From Aquimarina algiphila (GTDB taxonomy: Bacteria > Bacteroidota > Bacteroidia > Flavobacteriales > Flavobacteriaceae), in NCBI RefSeq assembly GCF_007489275.1, contig NZ_VLNR01000038.1:1-64000 (forward strand): a DNA stretch of 64,000 bases. The letters run 5' to 3'. The notes beneath the pieces were generated by a model. That model made no database searches. It was not told where the DNA came from and saw nothing but the letters and a program-made list of their open reading frames with translations. Below are positions 15,196-22,014 of this stretch, piece after piece (positions within the stretch are counted from its first letter, which is position 1; each line of letters starts with the position of its first letter). The position numbers and the translations under genes were made by a program.

Positions 15196-15463
15196 GAGAA
15201 ACAAAATAAGTACCGATTTAATCCCATACAAAAACGATATACCTCATAGTAAAGACAACTGGCCTTCTCCAGAAGCTGATCTAATGTGTATTGCAAAGGA
15301 GTTTCTTGATAATCTTGATCATCACGGTTTTTTAGATTTATATTTTGATAGTGAAGAACAAGTATTTATCGTTTATGATAAAACTTCAGAAGAATTATTA
15401 CAAGAAGATATTACCGAAATTATGAGAAAATTAAATGAACATATTGAAGATCTAAAAGTTTAA
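15194..15463 (+). CDS. Cassette gene 6: acidic hypothetical protein, 89 aa
   Basis: The ATG is made by repeat 5 and the stop TAA (15461-15463) by repeat 6, so the cassette consists of the gene alone. The product is a small acidic protein with a long C-terminal helix (EITEIMRKLNEHIEDLKV-like). Small acidic proteins of this type are often immunity proteins or anti-repressors, but nothing specific is recognised. Confidence 0.6.
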   Translation: MRNKISTDLIPYKNDIPHSKDNWPSPEADLMCIAKEFLDNLDHHGFLDLYFDSEEQVFIVYDKTSEELLQEDITEIMRKLNEHIEDLKV

Positions 15464-15472
15464 ATAAACGAT
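15455..15472 (+). repeat. Cassette repeat 6
   Basis: AAAGTTTAAATAAACGAT. Supplies the stop codon TAA of cassette gene 6 and lies 2 bases before the next ATG (15475). Confidence 0.9.
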
Positions 15473-15474
15473 AA

Positions 15475-16398
15475 ATGTTTGATTTCAATTTAATAATTCA
15501 AGAAGCGGAAAAAATGACCGGCTTTTGGTTTTTTTCTCAAAATTGGTTTGATATACTTTCTCTTGTTTTAACCATATTAAGCTTATGGCTTGCATATTAC
15601 CTTGGAGAACGAGGTTACAGAAGAGATAAAAAGGATAAAGAAAAAGATCAGAAGGAACTTATTAAATCTGAAGTTAAACTTTTTGAAAACAATTTAGGGC
15701 AATTAAATCTAGCCATAGATGGTCAATTGAAAGGGCTCAAAAAATACAAAGAAGGGCAAAACTTCAGTTTAGAATTTAATCCAGATGTACAAGTCGACTT
15801 CTTAAAATTTATAGATGTAAAGCATATTTATGAAGCTATCGGATTTAAGAAGGAAGATGGTATAGAAAAAGTAAATAGCCTTTTTGCAGCACTGTACTCT
15901 TTAAACGATTTTCGACATTCTTTGAGGGATTCCGTAAGGACTTATATTTCTAGATATACTACCTTAGAAAAAAGATTCTATTTATACCGAAAGCTGATGT
16001 ATAGAATGTTCCACGAAATTAGTAATAGAAGAGCAATAGATGTTATACGAAGTCCTCAAGGTTTTCAAATTAACTTTGGACATAATGAATTTGCAGAAAG
16101 GTATTTTCATCACGTCCAAGCTGTTTTGTCTAATCCGGATTTATTAAATGAAAATCAGGTGGTTATTAGGGAAAAGTTAATCGAACTGTTTATAATGCCA
16201 CTTATCGAAATAACTAAACAATATATTCCTGTTGATGAAGATGCTATTGAGGTTTCAGATGTAACTAATGAGGTAAATGCTGCTTGGATAGACATGGAAA
16301 CAGTTACAAGAGCTCATTTTGAAGAAATAGAAGGACATATAAATAGCTTAGAAAAAGTAAAAACAGAAATTATAACATTTTTAGATTTGAACAAATAG
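15475..16398 (+). CDS. Cassette gene 7: single-TM protein with long helical cytoplasmic part
   Basis: The 307-residue product has one TM helix (about residues 20-43, ending LAYYLGERGYRRDKKDKEK) and a long, mostly helical, charged cytoplasmic domain without known motifs. This architecture (N-terminal anchor, basic stop-transfer, helical effector) is shared by several phage-defence and abortive-infection proteins, but no family match is evident. The tail behind the gene contains CATGTAACGCGG at 16417. Confidence 0.6.
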   Translation: MFDFNLIIQEAEKMTGFWFFSQNWFDILSLVLTILSLWLAYYLGERGYRRDKKDKEKDQKELIKSEVKLFENNLGQLNLAIDGQLKGLKKYKEGQNFSLEFNPDVQVDFLKFIDVKHIYEAIGFKKEDGIEKVNSLFAALYSLNDFRHSLRDSVRTYISRYTTLEKRFYLYRKLMYRMFHEISNRRAIDVIRSPQGFQINFGHNEFAERYFHHVQAVLSNPDLLNENQVVIREKLIELFIMPLIEITKQYIPVDEDAIEVSDVTNEVNAAWIDMETVTRAHFEEIEGHINSLEKVKTEIITFLDLNK

Positions 16399-16456
16399 AA
16401 CGGACATTACGAATCCATGTAACGCGGAAATGTTTTGCTGGTATAAGAGTAAAATA

Positions 16457-16474
16457 AAAGCTCAATAAAACGAT
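16457..16474 (+). repeat. Cassette repeat 7
   Basis: AAAGCTCAATAAAACGAT, one mismatch to the consensus, 5 bases before ATG 16480. Confidence 0.9.
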
Positions 16475-16479
16475 AAAAT

Positions 16480-17160
16480 ATGACGGAAAAAGAAATTAAG
16501 AAATATATTGATCGTTTGAACAATAAAAAAGTACAGGAATCGATTTTCATCAGACCAATTAATGAAACAATAGTAATTGGAAAAGTTTGGTGTGAACAGC
16601 CAAAAGAAAACGACTCTATTAGCAATTCCAGTTCGTACAGGTTTTTCTTTATTAAAAACAATTTGGGAGTTTATGTAAGTGCTGTATTAGATATGAATTC
16701 TGATTTACATTGGTATGTTATTCCAGAGGAGAGAAAAAAAGGGCTACTGACTAAAGCTCTTAAAGAAACCATTTTGCCTTACATTTTTTATGAACGAGAA
16801 GAACAGAGAATAACTGTTAAATTGGAAATTGGAGAAAAAAATTATGCGAATTCAAAAAATGTCGCATTAAAGCTAGGTTTCAATTCATTGAATGAAACAC
16901 AAACAGAATTTTTATTAAAAAAATCGGAATTTGATTGGAGTTTTGAAAACCTAAATGAACAAAATTCTCGAATTGGAAATGAAAGAATACAAGTTTTAAG
17001 AAAACGAGTAAATTATGCATCTCAAATTTTAAGAAAAGTAAGTGACGAACTTTTAATGGCATATGAAGATGATAACGAATTGCTTGAATTATCAAAAGAA
17101 GTTAAAAGTCATACTTGGAAAATAGAAAACTTAATTTGGGAATATGAACAATCTGAATAA
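16480..17160 (+). CDS. Cassette gene 8: GNAT-like acetyltransferase
   Basis: The 226-residue product has a GNAT-like core at about residues 60-140: DLHWYVIPEERKKGLLTKAL (strand 4 and the acetyl-CoA pyrophosphate-binding loop and helix, with R/K-K-G in place of the usual R-x-x-G-x-G/A), followed by a strand and YANSKNVALKLGF, the usual end of the fold. The C-terminal 70 residues form charged helices. Substrate unknown. Confidence 0.65.
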   Translation: MTEKEIKKYIDRLNNKKVQESIFIRPINETIVIGKVWCEQPKENDSISNSSSYRFFFIKNNLGVYVSAVLDMNSDLHWYVIPEERKKGLLTKALKETILPYIFYEREEQRITVKLEIGEKNYANSKNVALKLGFNSLNETQTEFLLKKSEFDWSFENLNEQNSRIGNERIQVLRKRVNYASQILRKVSDELLMAYEDDNELLELSKEVKSHTWKIENLIWEYEQSE

Positions 17161-17191
17161 AAAAAACTAAAAGCCAACACCGTAAGACTTT

Positions 17192-17209
17192 AAAGTTTAA
17201 TAAATCGAT
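17192..17209 (+). repeat. Cassette repeat 8
   Basis: AAAGTTTAATAAATCGAT, two mismatches to the consensus. The ATG of a 39-codon ORF (17208) starts in it. GCCAACACCG at 17173 precedes it. Confidence 0.85.
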
Positions 17210-17327
17210 GACCTATTTTTTAAAATATAATAGTAAAATTACTGAATGGTGGCATGTGCCAATAATTATTGGAGCGTCAATTCTTTTCCACTATTTAATA
17301 ACCAATATAAAAGATAAGTTCAAATAA
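17208..17327 (+). CDS. Cassette gene 9: 39-residue membrane peptide
   Basis: The frame starts with the ATG formed by repeat 8 and stops at TAA 17325-17327 inside repeat 9, so it fills the complete 124-bp unit. The peptide has one hydrophobic segment (VPIIIGASILFHYLI) followed by a basic end (NIKDKFK). Its size and topology are those of small toxic or regulatory membrane peptides; its exact fit between two repeats supports it as the smallest cassette. Confidence 0.55.
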   Translation: MTYFLKYNSKITEWWHVPIIIGASILFHYLITNIKDKFK

Positions 17328-17332
17328 ACGAT
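17315..17332 (+). repeat. Cassette repeat 9
   Basis: TAAGTTCAAATAAACGAT. Supplies the stop codon of the 39-residue peptide. The next gene starts 26 bases further. Confidence 0.85.
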
Positions 17333-17357
17333 TGGATAATTATGGTAAACTGAATAT

Positions 17358-18437
17358 ATGGCTCCTGATTTTAACAATAAAACGATTAGTACTTTGGCTA
17401 AAAGAGCGGCATATTTATGCTCGAATCCAGATTGCAGAACGCAAACGGTTGGTCCGAATGAAGATCCAAATAAATCGACAGTAATTGGAGAAGCGGCTCA
17501 TATTTATGGTGCTCGCCCGAGATCAAAGCGCTATGTTTCAATTATGACTGATGTGGCTAGAGCAAATATAACAAATGGAGTATGGCTATGTAGAAACTGT
17601 CATAAATTGATAGATACTGATTATCAAAAATTTTCTAGTGATATTTTATTTGCTTGGAGAGAAGAACATGAAAAATATATTAGTTCCGAACTAGGAAATG
17701 CAACCGATAAAATTAGGCAAGAACAGCTTAGTTCACAACTATCAGAGTTTAAAAATTATCCTCCTTTAGTCAGGAGAATTATTATTGATAAACCCATTGG
17801 TTGGGAGTATAAATTGACCGTAGAACTAATGAGGTATTTAAATGACCCTATTCTTAGAAAAATAGAAGATTTAAAGGATGGGCTTTACATTAAATTTCAA
17901 GAACATATTGATGAGGAGGAAATGACTGATTGGATAAGTCAAAGGATGAAAGAATCGGGAAAGCTGGTGCCACCAATGGTTGGGCTTATTGACAAATTAA
18001 ACAAAAGCTGGGGAGCTCCAGGAGAAGAAGGAGATTTAAAAGAGATTCATCATATTTGTTGTCTAATCCGAGATAATTTAGAACTTATCGTTTCTCATGA
18101 AGAGAAAATATATTCCACTAATGTGCCGGAGCGTTACGAACGAATTTTGGAGTTATTGAAAAATTTACTTGGATCTCAAGCGGAAAAACTAAAGAAAATT
18201 CCTAATAGATTGGAAGAAATTATTTCATATATAGATAATGATGATAAAAAAGTGCTTAAAGATCTTGAAGGAAAAGAAGAAATGGTTGTTTTTGAGGTAC
18301 CTGAAAATTGGGAGAAAAACTTTAATAAAGAGCTGAAAAAATTAAACATTAGCATAGGTAATCCAGCTACTGAAAGTGGTTGTTTTTCATTTTTACTTCT
18401 TGGAATTGTATCAGGTTCTTTGATTTTTTTCTTATAA
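17358..18437 (+). CDS. Cassette gene 10: HNH nuclease-like protein with C-terminal TM segment
   Basis: The 359-residue product begins with an HNH-type domain: CSNPDC (Cys21, Cys26), EAAHIYG (the His of the first H, about 48), NGVWLCRNCHKLID (Asn73, Cys78, Cys81, His82) and a D-D-Y tail, the zinc-binding pattern of many restriction and defence HNH nucleases. The middle is helical and charged without motifs. The last 17 residues are hydrophobic (SFLLLGIVSGSLIFFL), suggesting a tail anchor. A membrane-tethered nuclease-like protein in a cassette array suggests a defence role (inference). Confidence 0.7.
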   Translation: MAPDFNNKTISTLAKRAAYLCSNPDCRTQTVGPNEDPNKSTVIGEAAHIYGARPRSKRYVSIMTDVARANITNGVWLCRNCHKLIDTDYQKFSSDILFAWREEHEKYISSELGNATDKIRQEQLSSQLSEFKNYPPLVRRIIIDKPIGWEYKLTVELMRYLNDPILRKIEDLKDGLYIKFQEHIDEEEMTDWISQRMKESGKLVPPMVGLIDKLNKSWGAPGEEGDLKEIHHICCLIRDNLELIVSHEEKIYSTNVPERYERILELLKNLLGSQAEKLKKIPNRLEEIISYIDNDDKKVLKDLEGKEEMVVFEVPENWEKNFNKELKKLNISIGNPATESGCFSFLLLGIVSGSLIFFL

Positions 18438-18486
18438 AAGGAATACATTACTATGTTAAAGCCCCATGAATTAAAATACAGAATAA

Positions 18487-18504
18487 AAATTTCAATAAAA
18501 CGAT
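18487..18504 (+). repeat. Cassette repeat 10
   Basis: AAATTTCAATAAAACGAT, one mismatch to the consensus, 6 bases before ATG 18511. Confidence 0.9.
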
Positions 18505-18510
18505 AAATCA

Positions 18511-18834
18511 ATGGAAGAATTAATAAAAGGGAAAATAAAGAAATTCACTGAAATAAGCAGGAAACTCAATCTGAAACATTCCGAAACTAAGCCCTACACA
18601 TTGGCGCAATTTTTTGATTTTGAAATTATCAGATATGATGAAGATGTGGAAACCACTATTGATTTCAAAAATAAAGATCAACTTATTGAGGTGTTGAAAA
18701 ATTTGAATCCCAATAATGTGACTGAACAAGCATTGAAGAATTTAGAAAAGAAATTTCTTGAAAATAATGTAAATCCAGGAAATCAGTTTTACCTGAAACT
18801 AAAAACTGGTGGTAGTGGTTATGGTAATGGATAA
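18511..18834 (+). CDS. Cassette gene 11: hypothetical protein, 107 aa
   Basis: A 107-residue charged protein with alternating helices and strands and a glycine-rich end (TGGSGYGNG). No signal peptide, TM or motif. The stop lies 6 bases before repeat 11, so the cassette is almost only gene. Confidence 0.55.
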   Translation: MEELIKGKIKKFTEISRKLNLKHSETKPYTLAQFFDFEIIRYDEDVETTIDFKNKDQLIEVLKNLNPNNVTEQALKNLEKKFLENNVNPGNQFYLKLKTGGSGYGNG

Positions 18835-18840
18835 TTTTAT

Positions 18841-18858
18841 AAAGTTCAAATAAACGAT
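18841..18858 (+). repeat. Cassette repeat 11
   Basis: AAAGTTCAAATAAACGAT, the second main variant of the repeat (CAAATAAAC instead of CAATAAAAC), 5 bases before ATG 18864. Confidence 0.9.
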
Positions 18859-18863
18859 AATCT

Positions 18864-19064
18864 ATGAGTGTATATATTTTTAAGCAGCTTAATTTAAATC
18901 GTGGAGATCTAATCTATATCCAAAACGAAAAAGGAGAAGGGATTAATGGTTCTTACGAAGGTGAATATAATCCCTCTAACGAATCATTCAAGTTCAGTAA
19001 TTTTAATTATGGCAAAACTGAAATTATCTATCTTGATAAACTACAAGCTCTGACAAGGCTCTAA
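18864..19064 (+). CDS. Cassette gene 12: hypothetical protein, 66 aa
   Basis: A 66-residue protein with the look of a small beta-barrel or SH3-type fold (GDLIYIQNEKGEGINGSYEGE, then two further strands). No motif recognised. It fills its unit between repeats 11 and 12. Confidence 0.55.
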   Translation: MSVYIFKQLNLNRGDLIYIQNEKGEGINGSYEGEYNPSNESFKFSNFNYGKTEIIYLDKLQALTRL

Positions 19065-19066
19065 TA

Positions 19067-19084
19067 AAAGTTCAAATAAAGGAT
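19067..19084 (+). repeat. Cassette repeat 12
   Basis: AAAGTTCAAATAAAGGAT, with a C to G change in the conserved CGAT. ATG 19083 is formed at its end. Confidence 0.85.
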
Positions 19085-19499
19085 GATGAATTTGATTTTG
19101 AAAATATGGATTTGGATAACGTTCTTAAAGAACAAGAATTCGTTACCTACAAAATCGAACATCATTAATCCAAAAATGGAACACGAGGGAATGTCTGGAG
19201 CCTTTATTTGGGAAGATGAAGGTTTGTGGGAGGTAAGGAATCATCATCTAACAGATGCATTTAAGTATGTAATTCATCATAGAATGGAATTAGTTGTGGG
19301 GTCTGAAAACGATGTCGGGGTTATGCGTTCCAAGGGTTTTGACAAACAAATTTTTGAAATGGCTAAAAAATATTTTCCTAATTGGATTGGGTTTGATAAA
19401 TCTAGATGCTCATACAATCCGGAATTAGCTGATAGAATGATGAGAATCAGAAAAGTTGCAGATTGGAGATTTCAAAAATTACTGAACGAGGAATATTAA
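19083..19499 (+). CDS. Cassette gene 13: hypothetical protein, 138 aa
   Basis: The first ATG (19083) is made by repeat 12, in line with other cassettes, and gives a hydrophobic N-terminus (NLILKIWIWITFL). ATG 19176 (MEHEGMSG) would give a soluble 107-residue form. The C-terminal part has conserved-looking Trp, His and Arg residues (GLWEVRNHHLTDAFKY). No family recognised. The tail after the stop contains CGCTAACAAG. Confidence 0.5.
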   Translation: MMNLILKIWIWITFLKNKNSLPTKSNIINPKMEHEGMSGAFIWEDEGLWEVRNHHLTDAFKYVIHHRMELVVGSENDVGVMRSKGFDKQIFEMAKKYFPNWIGFDKSRCSYNPELADRMMRIRKVADWRFQKLLNEEY

Positions 19500-19536
19500 A
19501 AAACAAACGCTAACAAGATGTCGAGATGTTAAAATA

Positions 19537-19554
19537 AAAGTTCAATAAAATGAT
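19537..19554 (+). repeat. Cassette repeat 13
   Basis: AAAGTTCAATAAAATGAT, one mismatch to the consensus. The TAACA (19511-19515) and TGTTA (19527-19531) words upstream form a small inverted repeat. Confidence 0.85.
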
Positions 19555-19588
19555 TGTTAAAAAAAGGTTTAATTCATTATAATTGACA

Positions 19589-19987
19589 ATGAGTATTTTA
19601 TTTATCATAATCGGAGTTGTTATAGGAGTAATTCTTCTAAGTATAGGAATTGTCTATTTGAGATATTTTATTCCATTGCGCCCACAAGAAAATGGATTTG
19701 AATATGTATATGTAAATAATGATGGAACTGTACGTGAATTATATAATGATGAGATTGAGTATTTAAATGAGAAATTTCATCCAACTGATGGTGCAAGACC
19801 ATATGTTAAAAGTCGATATAAATCATTAACACCCGATAAAAAAATGTCTGGTTTTATACAACGGAATAGAGTTCCAAGAAAAGTGGAAATAAAAAATGTT
19901 GCACAACAAAGTATCTTAAAAAAAACGGAGTATGAAGTTGATGAAACGGGAGCTTCAGGTATATTTTCGAAGTCACCAAATATTTAA
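19589..19987 (+). CDS. Cassette gene 14: single-TM hypothetical protein
   Basis: Start taken at ATG 19589 (a TTG lies at 19583). The 132-residue product has an N-terminal TM helix (SILFIIIGVVIGVILLSIGI) followed by a basic, Tyr-rich soluble part facing the cytoplasm or periplasm. No motif recognised. It could be a small membrane-anchored effector or immunity protein. Confidence 0.55.
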   Translation: MSILFIIIGVVIGVILLSIGIVYLRYFIPLRPQENGFEYVYVNNDGTVRELYNDEIEYLNEKFHPTDGARPYVKSRYKSLTPDKKMSGFIQRNRVPRKVEIKNVAQQSILKKTEYEVDETGASGIFSKSPNI

Positions 19988-20003
19988 TTTAACTCTTATC
20001 ATA

Positions 20004-20022
20004 AAAGTATAAATAAAACGAT
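20004..20022 (+). repeat. Cassette repeat 14
   Basis: AAAGTATAAATAAAACGAT, one base longer than the others. The ATG of the next gene (20021) starts in its last two bases. Confidence 0.8.
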
Positions 20023-20251
20023 GGAAAATAAATTAATAATTGATTTGTCCCTTTTTATAGGGAAAACACCTAACGAATTAAGATCACATATTGATTTACT
20101 AATATCCAATATAAAATGTGATGTTGAATTACCTGGTAGAAATGGAATTAGGACAGAAGAAGTTAGGTTAGTTGATTCACTTAATTTTAAAAAGTTAGGC
20201 GCTTTAGGTGAATACAAAATAACAGAAATTATTAATCAAAATGATAACTGA
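20021..20251 (+). CDS. Cassette gene 15: hypothetical protein, 76 aa
   Basis: The start codon is formed by repeat 14. The 76-residue protein is a compact alpha/beta protein (LIIDLSLFIGKTPNELRSHI) without known motif. Its TGA stop (20249-20251) overlaps repeat 15. It is the last cassette of the array. Confidence 0.55.
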   Translation: MENKLIIDLSLFIGKTPNELRSHIDLLISNIKCDVELPGRNGIRTEEVRLVDSLNFKKLGALGEYKITEIINQNDN

Positions 20252-20267
20252 AGTCTAAACAAACGAT
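20250..20267 (+). repeat. Cassette repeat 15, right end of the array
   Basis: GAAGTCTAAACAAACGAT. It ends 6 bases before the stop codon of the truncated tyrosine integrase on the opposite strand, so it marks the junction between array and element backbone. Confidence 0.8.
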
Positions 20268-20272
20268 TAAAA

Positions 20273-20550
20273 TTAAAAATCCAATACGTTATTCAATGCT
20301 TCATCAGTTTTTGTATGATCGAAATTAGATTGATAACTAATTGTGGTGCTCAAATGTGAGTGTCTGTATAATTTTTGTAACATTTGTACGGGAATATTGG
20401 ATCCTGCAATATTACCAAAACTATGCCTGGAGATATGATTGGTAATCTTTTTATCGATTTCTGCTTGTTTGGCAATCTTCTTTAGATGTACATTAAATTT
20501 TCCTGCTGCAGCATTTATTTTTCGTTCGATATCCCTGGGATTCTTCAGCT
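20273..20550 (-). pseudogene. C-terminal fragment of a tyrosine recombinase (integrase)
   Basis: On the minus strand about 92 codons end at TAA 20275-20273 and read as the C-terminal part of a Bacteroidota phage-type integrase: LKKIAKQAEIDKKITNHISR with the H-x-x-R box (HISRHSFGNIAG), then LYRHSHLSTTISYQSNF with the third-box histidine and the catalytic Tyr. The N-terminal two thirds are missing; at about 20551 the sequence switches to a plus-strand ATPase fragment. No start codon in place, so it is non-functional. It is probably the former integrase of the island or of a related element. Confidence 0.85.
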
Positions 20551-20553
20551 CTA

Positions 20554-20742
20554 CTTTTTGATTCTGGAATTAATATTGAGATTATAAAAATAGATAACAG
20601 CTTCAAAAACAATTACGTCATTATCTCCAAAAACAGATATGGCATTACAGGAATTAAGTGTAATATTTTCAATAAAAGTATTATAGGAACTGCAGAAGAT
20701 ATTTCTGAATCAGTTACAGAAAATTCAAAAACTGGAATGTGA
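20554..20742 (+). pseudogene. Diverged copy of the 3' end of the element ATPase gene
   Basis: Sixty-two codons, open from LFDSGINIEIIK to TGA 20740-20742, align with the C-terminus of the ATPase at 10018-11211 (LFDAGINIEIIK in the same position, then NRYGITG in both). Protein identity over the shared 45 residues is high but not complete, and the last 15 residues differ. It has no start and no upstream part. It shows that the locus once held two related elements, or that the array was inserted between an old and a new copy. Confidence 0.85.
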
Positions 20743-20810
20743 GGTATTCCACAAGTTTTTAGTAGATAACTCTCTTCAGATTTGGATCTCATATAAAGAA
20801 AACCGAAAAA

Positions 20811-20881
20811 TCTTTACATAAGAACCATAACATGTAAAGAAAATCAGATTATCTTTACATGAAATAGTGAACGTGTAAAGA
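20811..20881. promoter_or_regulatory. Two tandem 30-bp palindromic operators upstream of fic
   Basis: TCTTTACAT (20811-20819) pairs with ATGTAAAGA (20832-20840) across 12 bases, and TCTTTACAT (20852-20860) with GTGTAAAGA (20873-20881) again across 12 bases. The two sites are 41 bases apart and end 18 bases before the fic ATG. Such identical geometry points to a dimeric DNA-binding regulator, probably the winged-helix end of the Fic protein or the HTH protein downstream (inference). Confidence 0.75.
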
Positions 20882-20899
20882 AATTTATAAATTGTTGTT

Positions 20900-21970
20900 A
20901 TGAGTTGGAAACCTTCAAATCTTCCATATGATAAAGATCCGGAAACCAAAAGAGTACTTAAGAATCTTTCTGCAGCACATCGTGCACTTGCCGAACTTAA
21001 AGGAGTTGCCCAATCCATACCAAGACAAGAAATATTAATTAATACATTAACATTTCAAGAAGCAAAGGATAGTTCTGAGGTAGAAAATATTGTTACGACA
21101 CATGATGAGTTATACAAAAGTTCATTAGGTTTTGAAGGGTTTATTTCCCCAGCCGCTAAAGAGGTTGAAAACTATAGCCAGGCACTTAAACGTGGGTTTG
21201 CTATAGTATCGCATAAAAAGATACTTAGTAGTAATAGTATTATTGAAATTCAGGAAACCTTAGAGAGGAACAACGCAGGTTTTAGAAAATTACCAGGCAC
21301 CAATCTTAAAAATCAGAAAACAGGAGAGATTGTGTATGAACCTCCACAAAGTGCTGATGAAATAAAAAAGTTAATGCAAAATCTGGTTGAGTTTATTAAT
21401 GACAATGAATTAGTAGATTATGATCCAATTGTAAAAATGGCAATTATACATTTTCAGTTTGAAAGCATACACCCTTTTTATGATGGAAATGGCCGAACGG
21501 GAAGAATTATTAATATCCTTTATTTAGTACTGCAAGAACTATTAGATATTCCCATTTTATATCTAAGCAGATATATTATTCAGCATAAAGGAGATTATTA
21601 TCGGTTATTACAAGAAGTGCGTGATCATGATAATTGGGAGCTATGGATTTTATTTATGATAAAAGCTGTTGAGGAAACTGCATTATATACTATTGATATT
21701 ATTAATGATATAAAACGAGATATGATGCGCATGAAAAATATTCTGAGGGATAATTATAAGTTTTATAGTCAAGAGCTATTGAATCATCTTTTTAAATTGC
21801 CATATACCAAAATCGAATTTCTGATGGAGGATTTAAAAATAAGTCGTGTTACTGCCTCTAATTATTTAAATAAATTAGCTAATGATGCTATTGTTCATAA
21901 ACATAAATTAGGAAAGAGTAATTACTATATCAATCCTTTGTTAATGGATACACTTATCAAAAAAAAGTAA
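20900..21970 (+). CDS. Fic-family AMP transferase with C-terminal winged helix
   Basis: The 356-residue protein shows the Fic_N region, the inhibitory motif SSEVEN (58-63, class II type S/TxxxE-G/N located N-terminal to the core), and the catalytic HPFYDGNGRTGR (191-202), all residues intact. The C-terminal 80 residues contain a winged-helix-like DNA-binding region (YTKIEFLMEDLKISRVTASN). Fic enzymes transfer AMP from ATP to hydroxyl side chains; class II proteins carry their own inhibitory helix and often auto-AMPylate. Two operator palindromes upstream suggest autoregulation. It is typical cargo of mobile islands. Confidence 0.9.
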   Translation: MSWKPSNLPYDKDPETKRVLKNLSAAHRALAELKGVAQSIPRQEILINTLTFQEAKDSSEVENIVTTHDELYKSSLGFEGFISPAAKEVENYSQALKRGFAIVSHKKILSSNSIIEIQETLERNNAGFRKLPGTNLKNQKTGEIVYEPPQSADEIKKLMQNLVEFINDNELVDYDPIVKMAIIHFQFESIHPFYDGNGRTGRIINILYLVLQELLDIPILYLSRYIIQHKGDYYRLLQEVRDHDNWELWILFMIKAVEETALYTIDIINDIKRDMMRMKNILRDNYKFYSQELLNHLFKLPYTKIEFLMEDLKISRVTASNYLNKLANDAIVHKHKLGKSNYYINPLLMDTLIKKK

Positions 21971-22014
21971 TCAAAAATAAATAATAGTTTAGAGTTAAAT
22001 AATAAATCAAAGCT

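Larger units (their letters stand above)
12378..20267 (+). repeat. Whole cassette array: 15 direct repeats, one gene per interval
   Basis: Fifteen direct 18-bp repeats lie at irregular spacing of about 120 to 1170 bases. All genes between them are on the plus strand and unrelated to each other. The core -AATAAA-CGAT or AAATAAACGAT is the best conserved part. In five units the repeat forms the ATG and in several it forms the stop of the previous gene. The intervals are too long, too variable and coding, so this is no CRISPR. The arrangement fits site-specific capture of gene cassettes, with the serine recombinase upstream as the candidate enzyme (inference). Confidence 0.8.

Noticed and set aside
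12378..20267. The repeat series as a CRISPR array
   Set aside because: Intervals vary from about 120 to 1170 bases and are coding; no cas genes are present; the repeats are only 18 bp and not palindromic.
12378..20267. The array as a classical integron
   Set aside because: No intI gene, no complete attC sites with paired RYYYAAC and GTTRRRY; the nearby recombinase is of the serine type and the tyrosine recombinase remnant is phage-type without the IntI extra domain visible.
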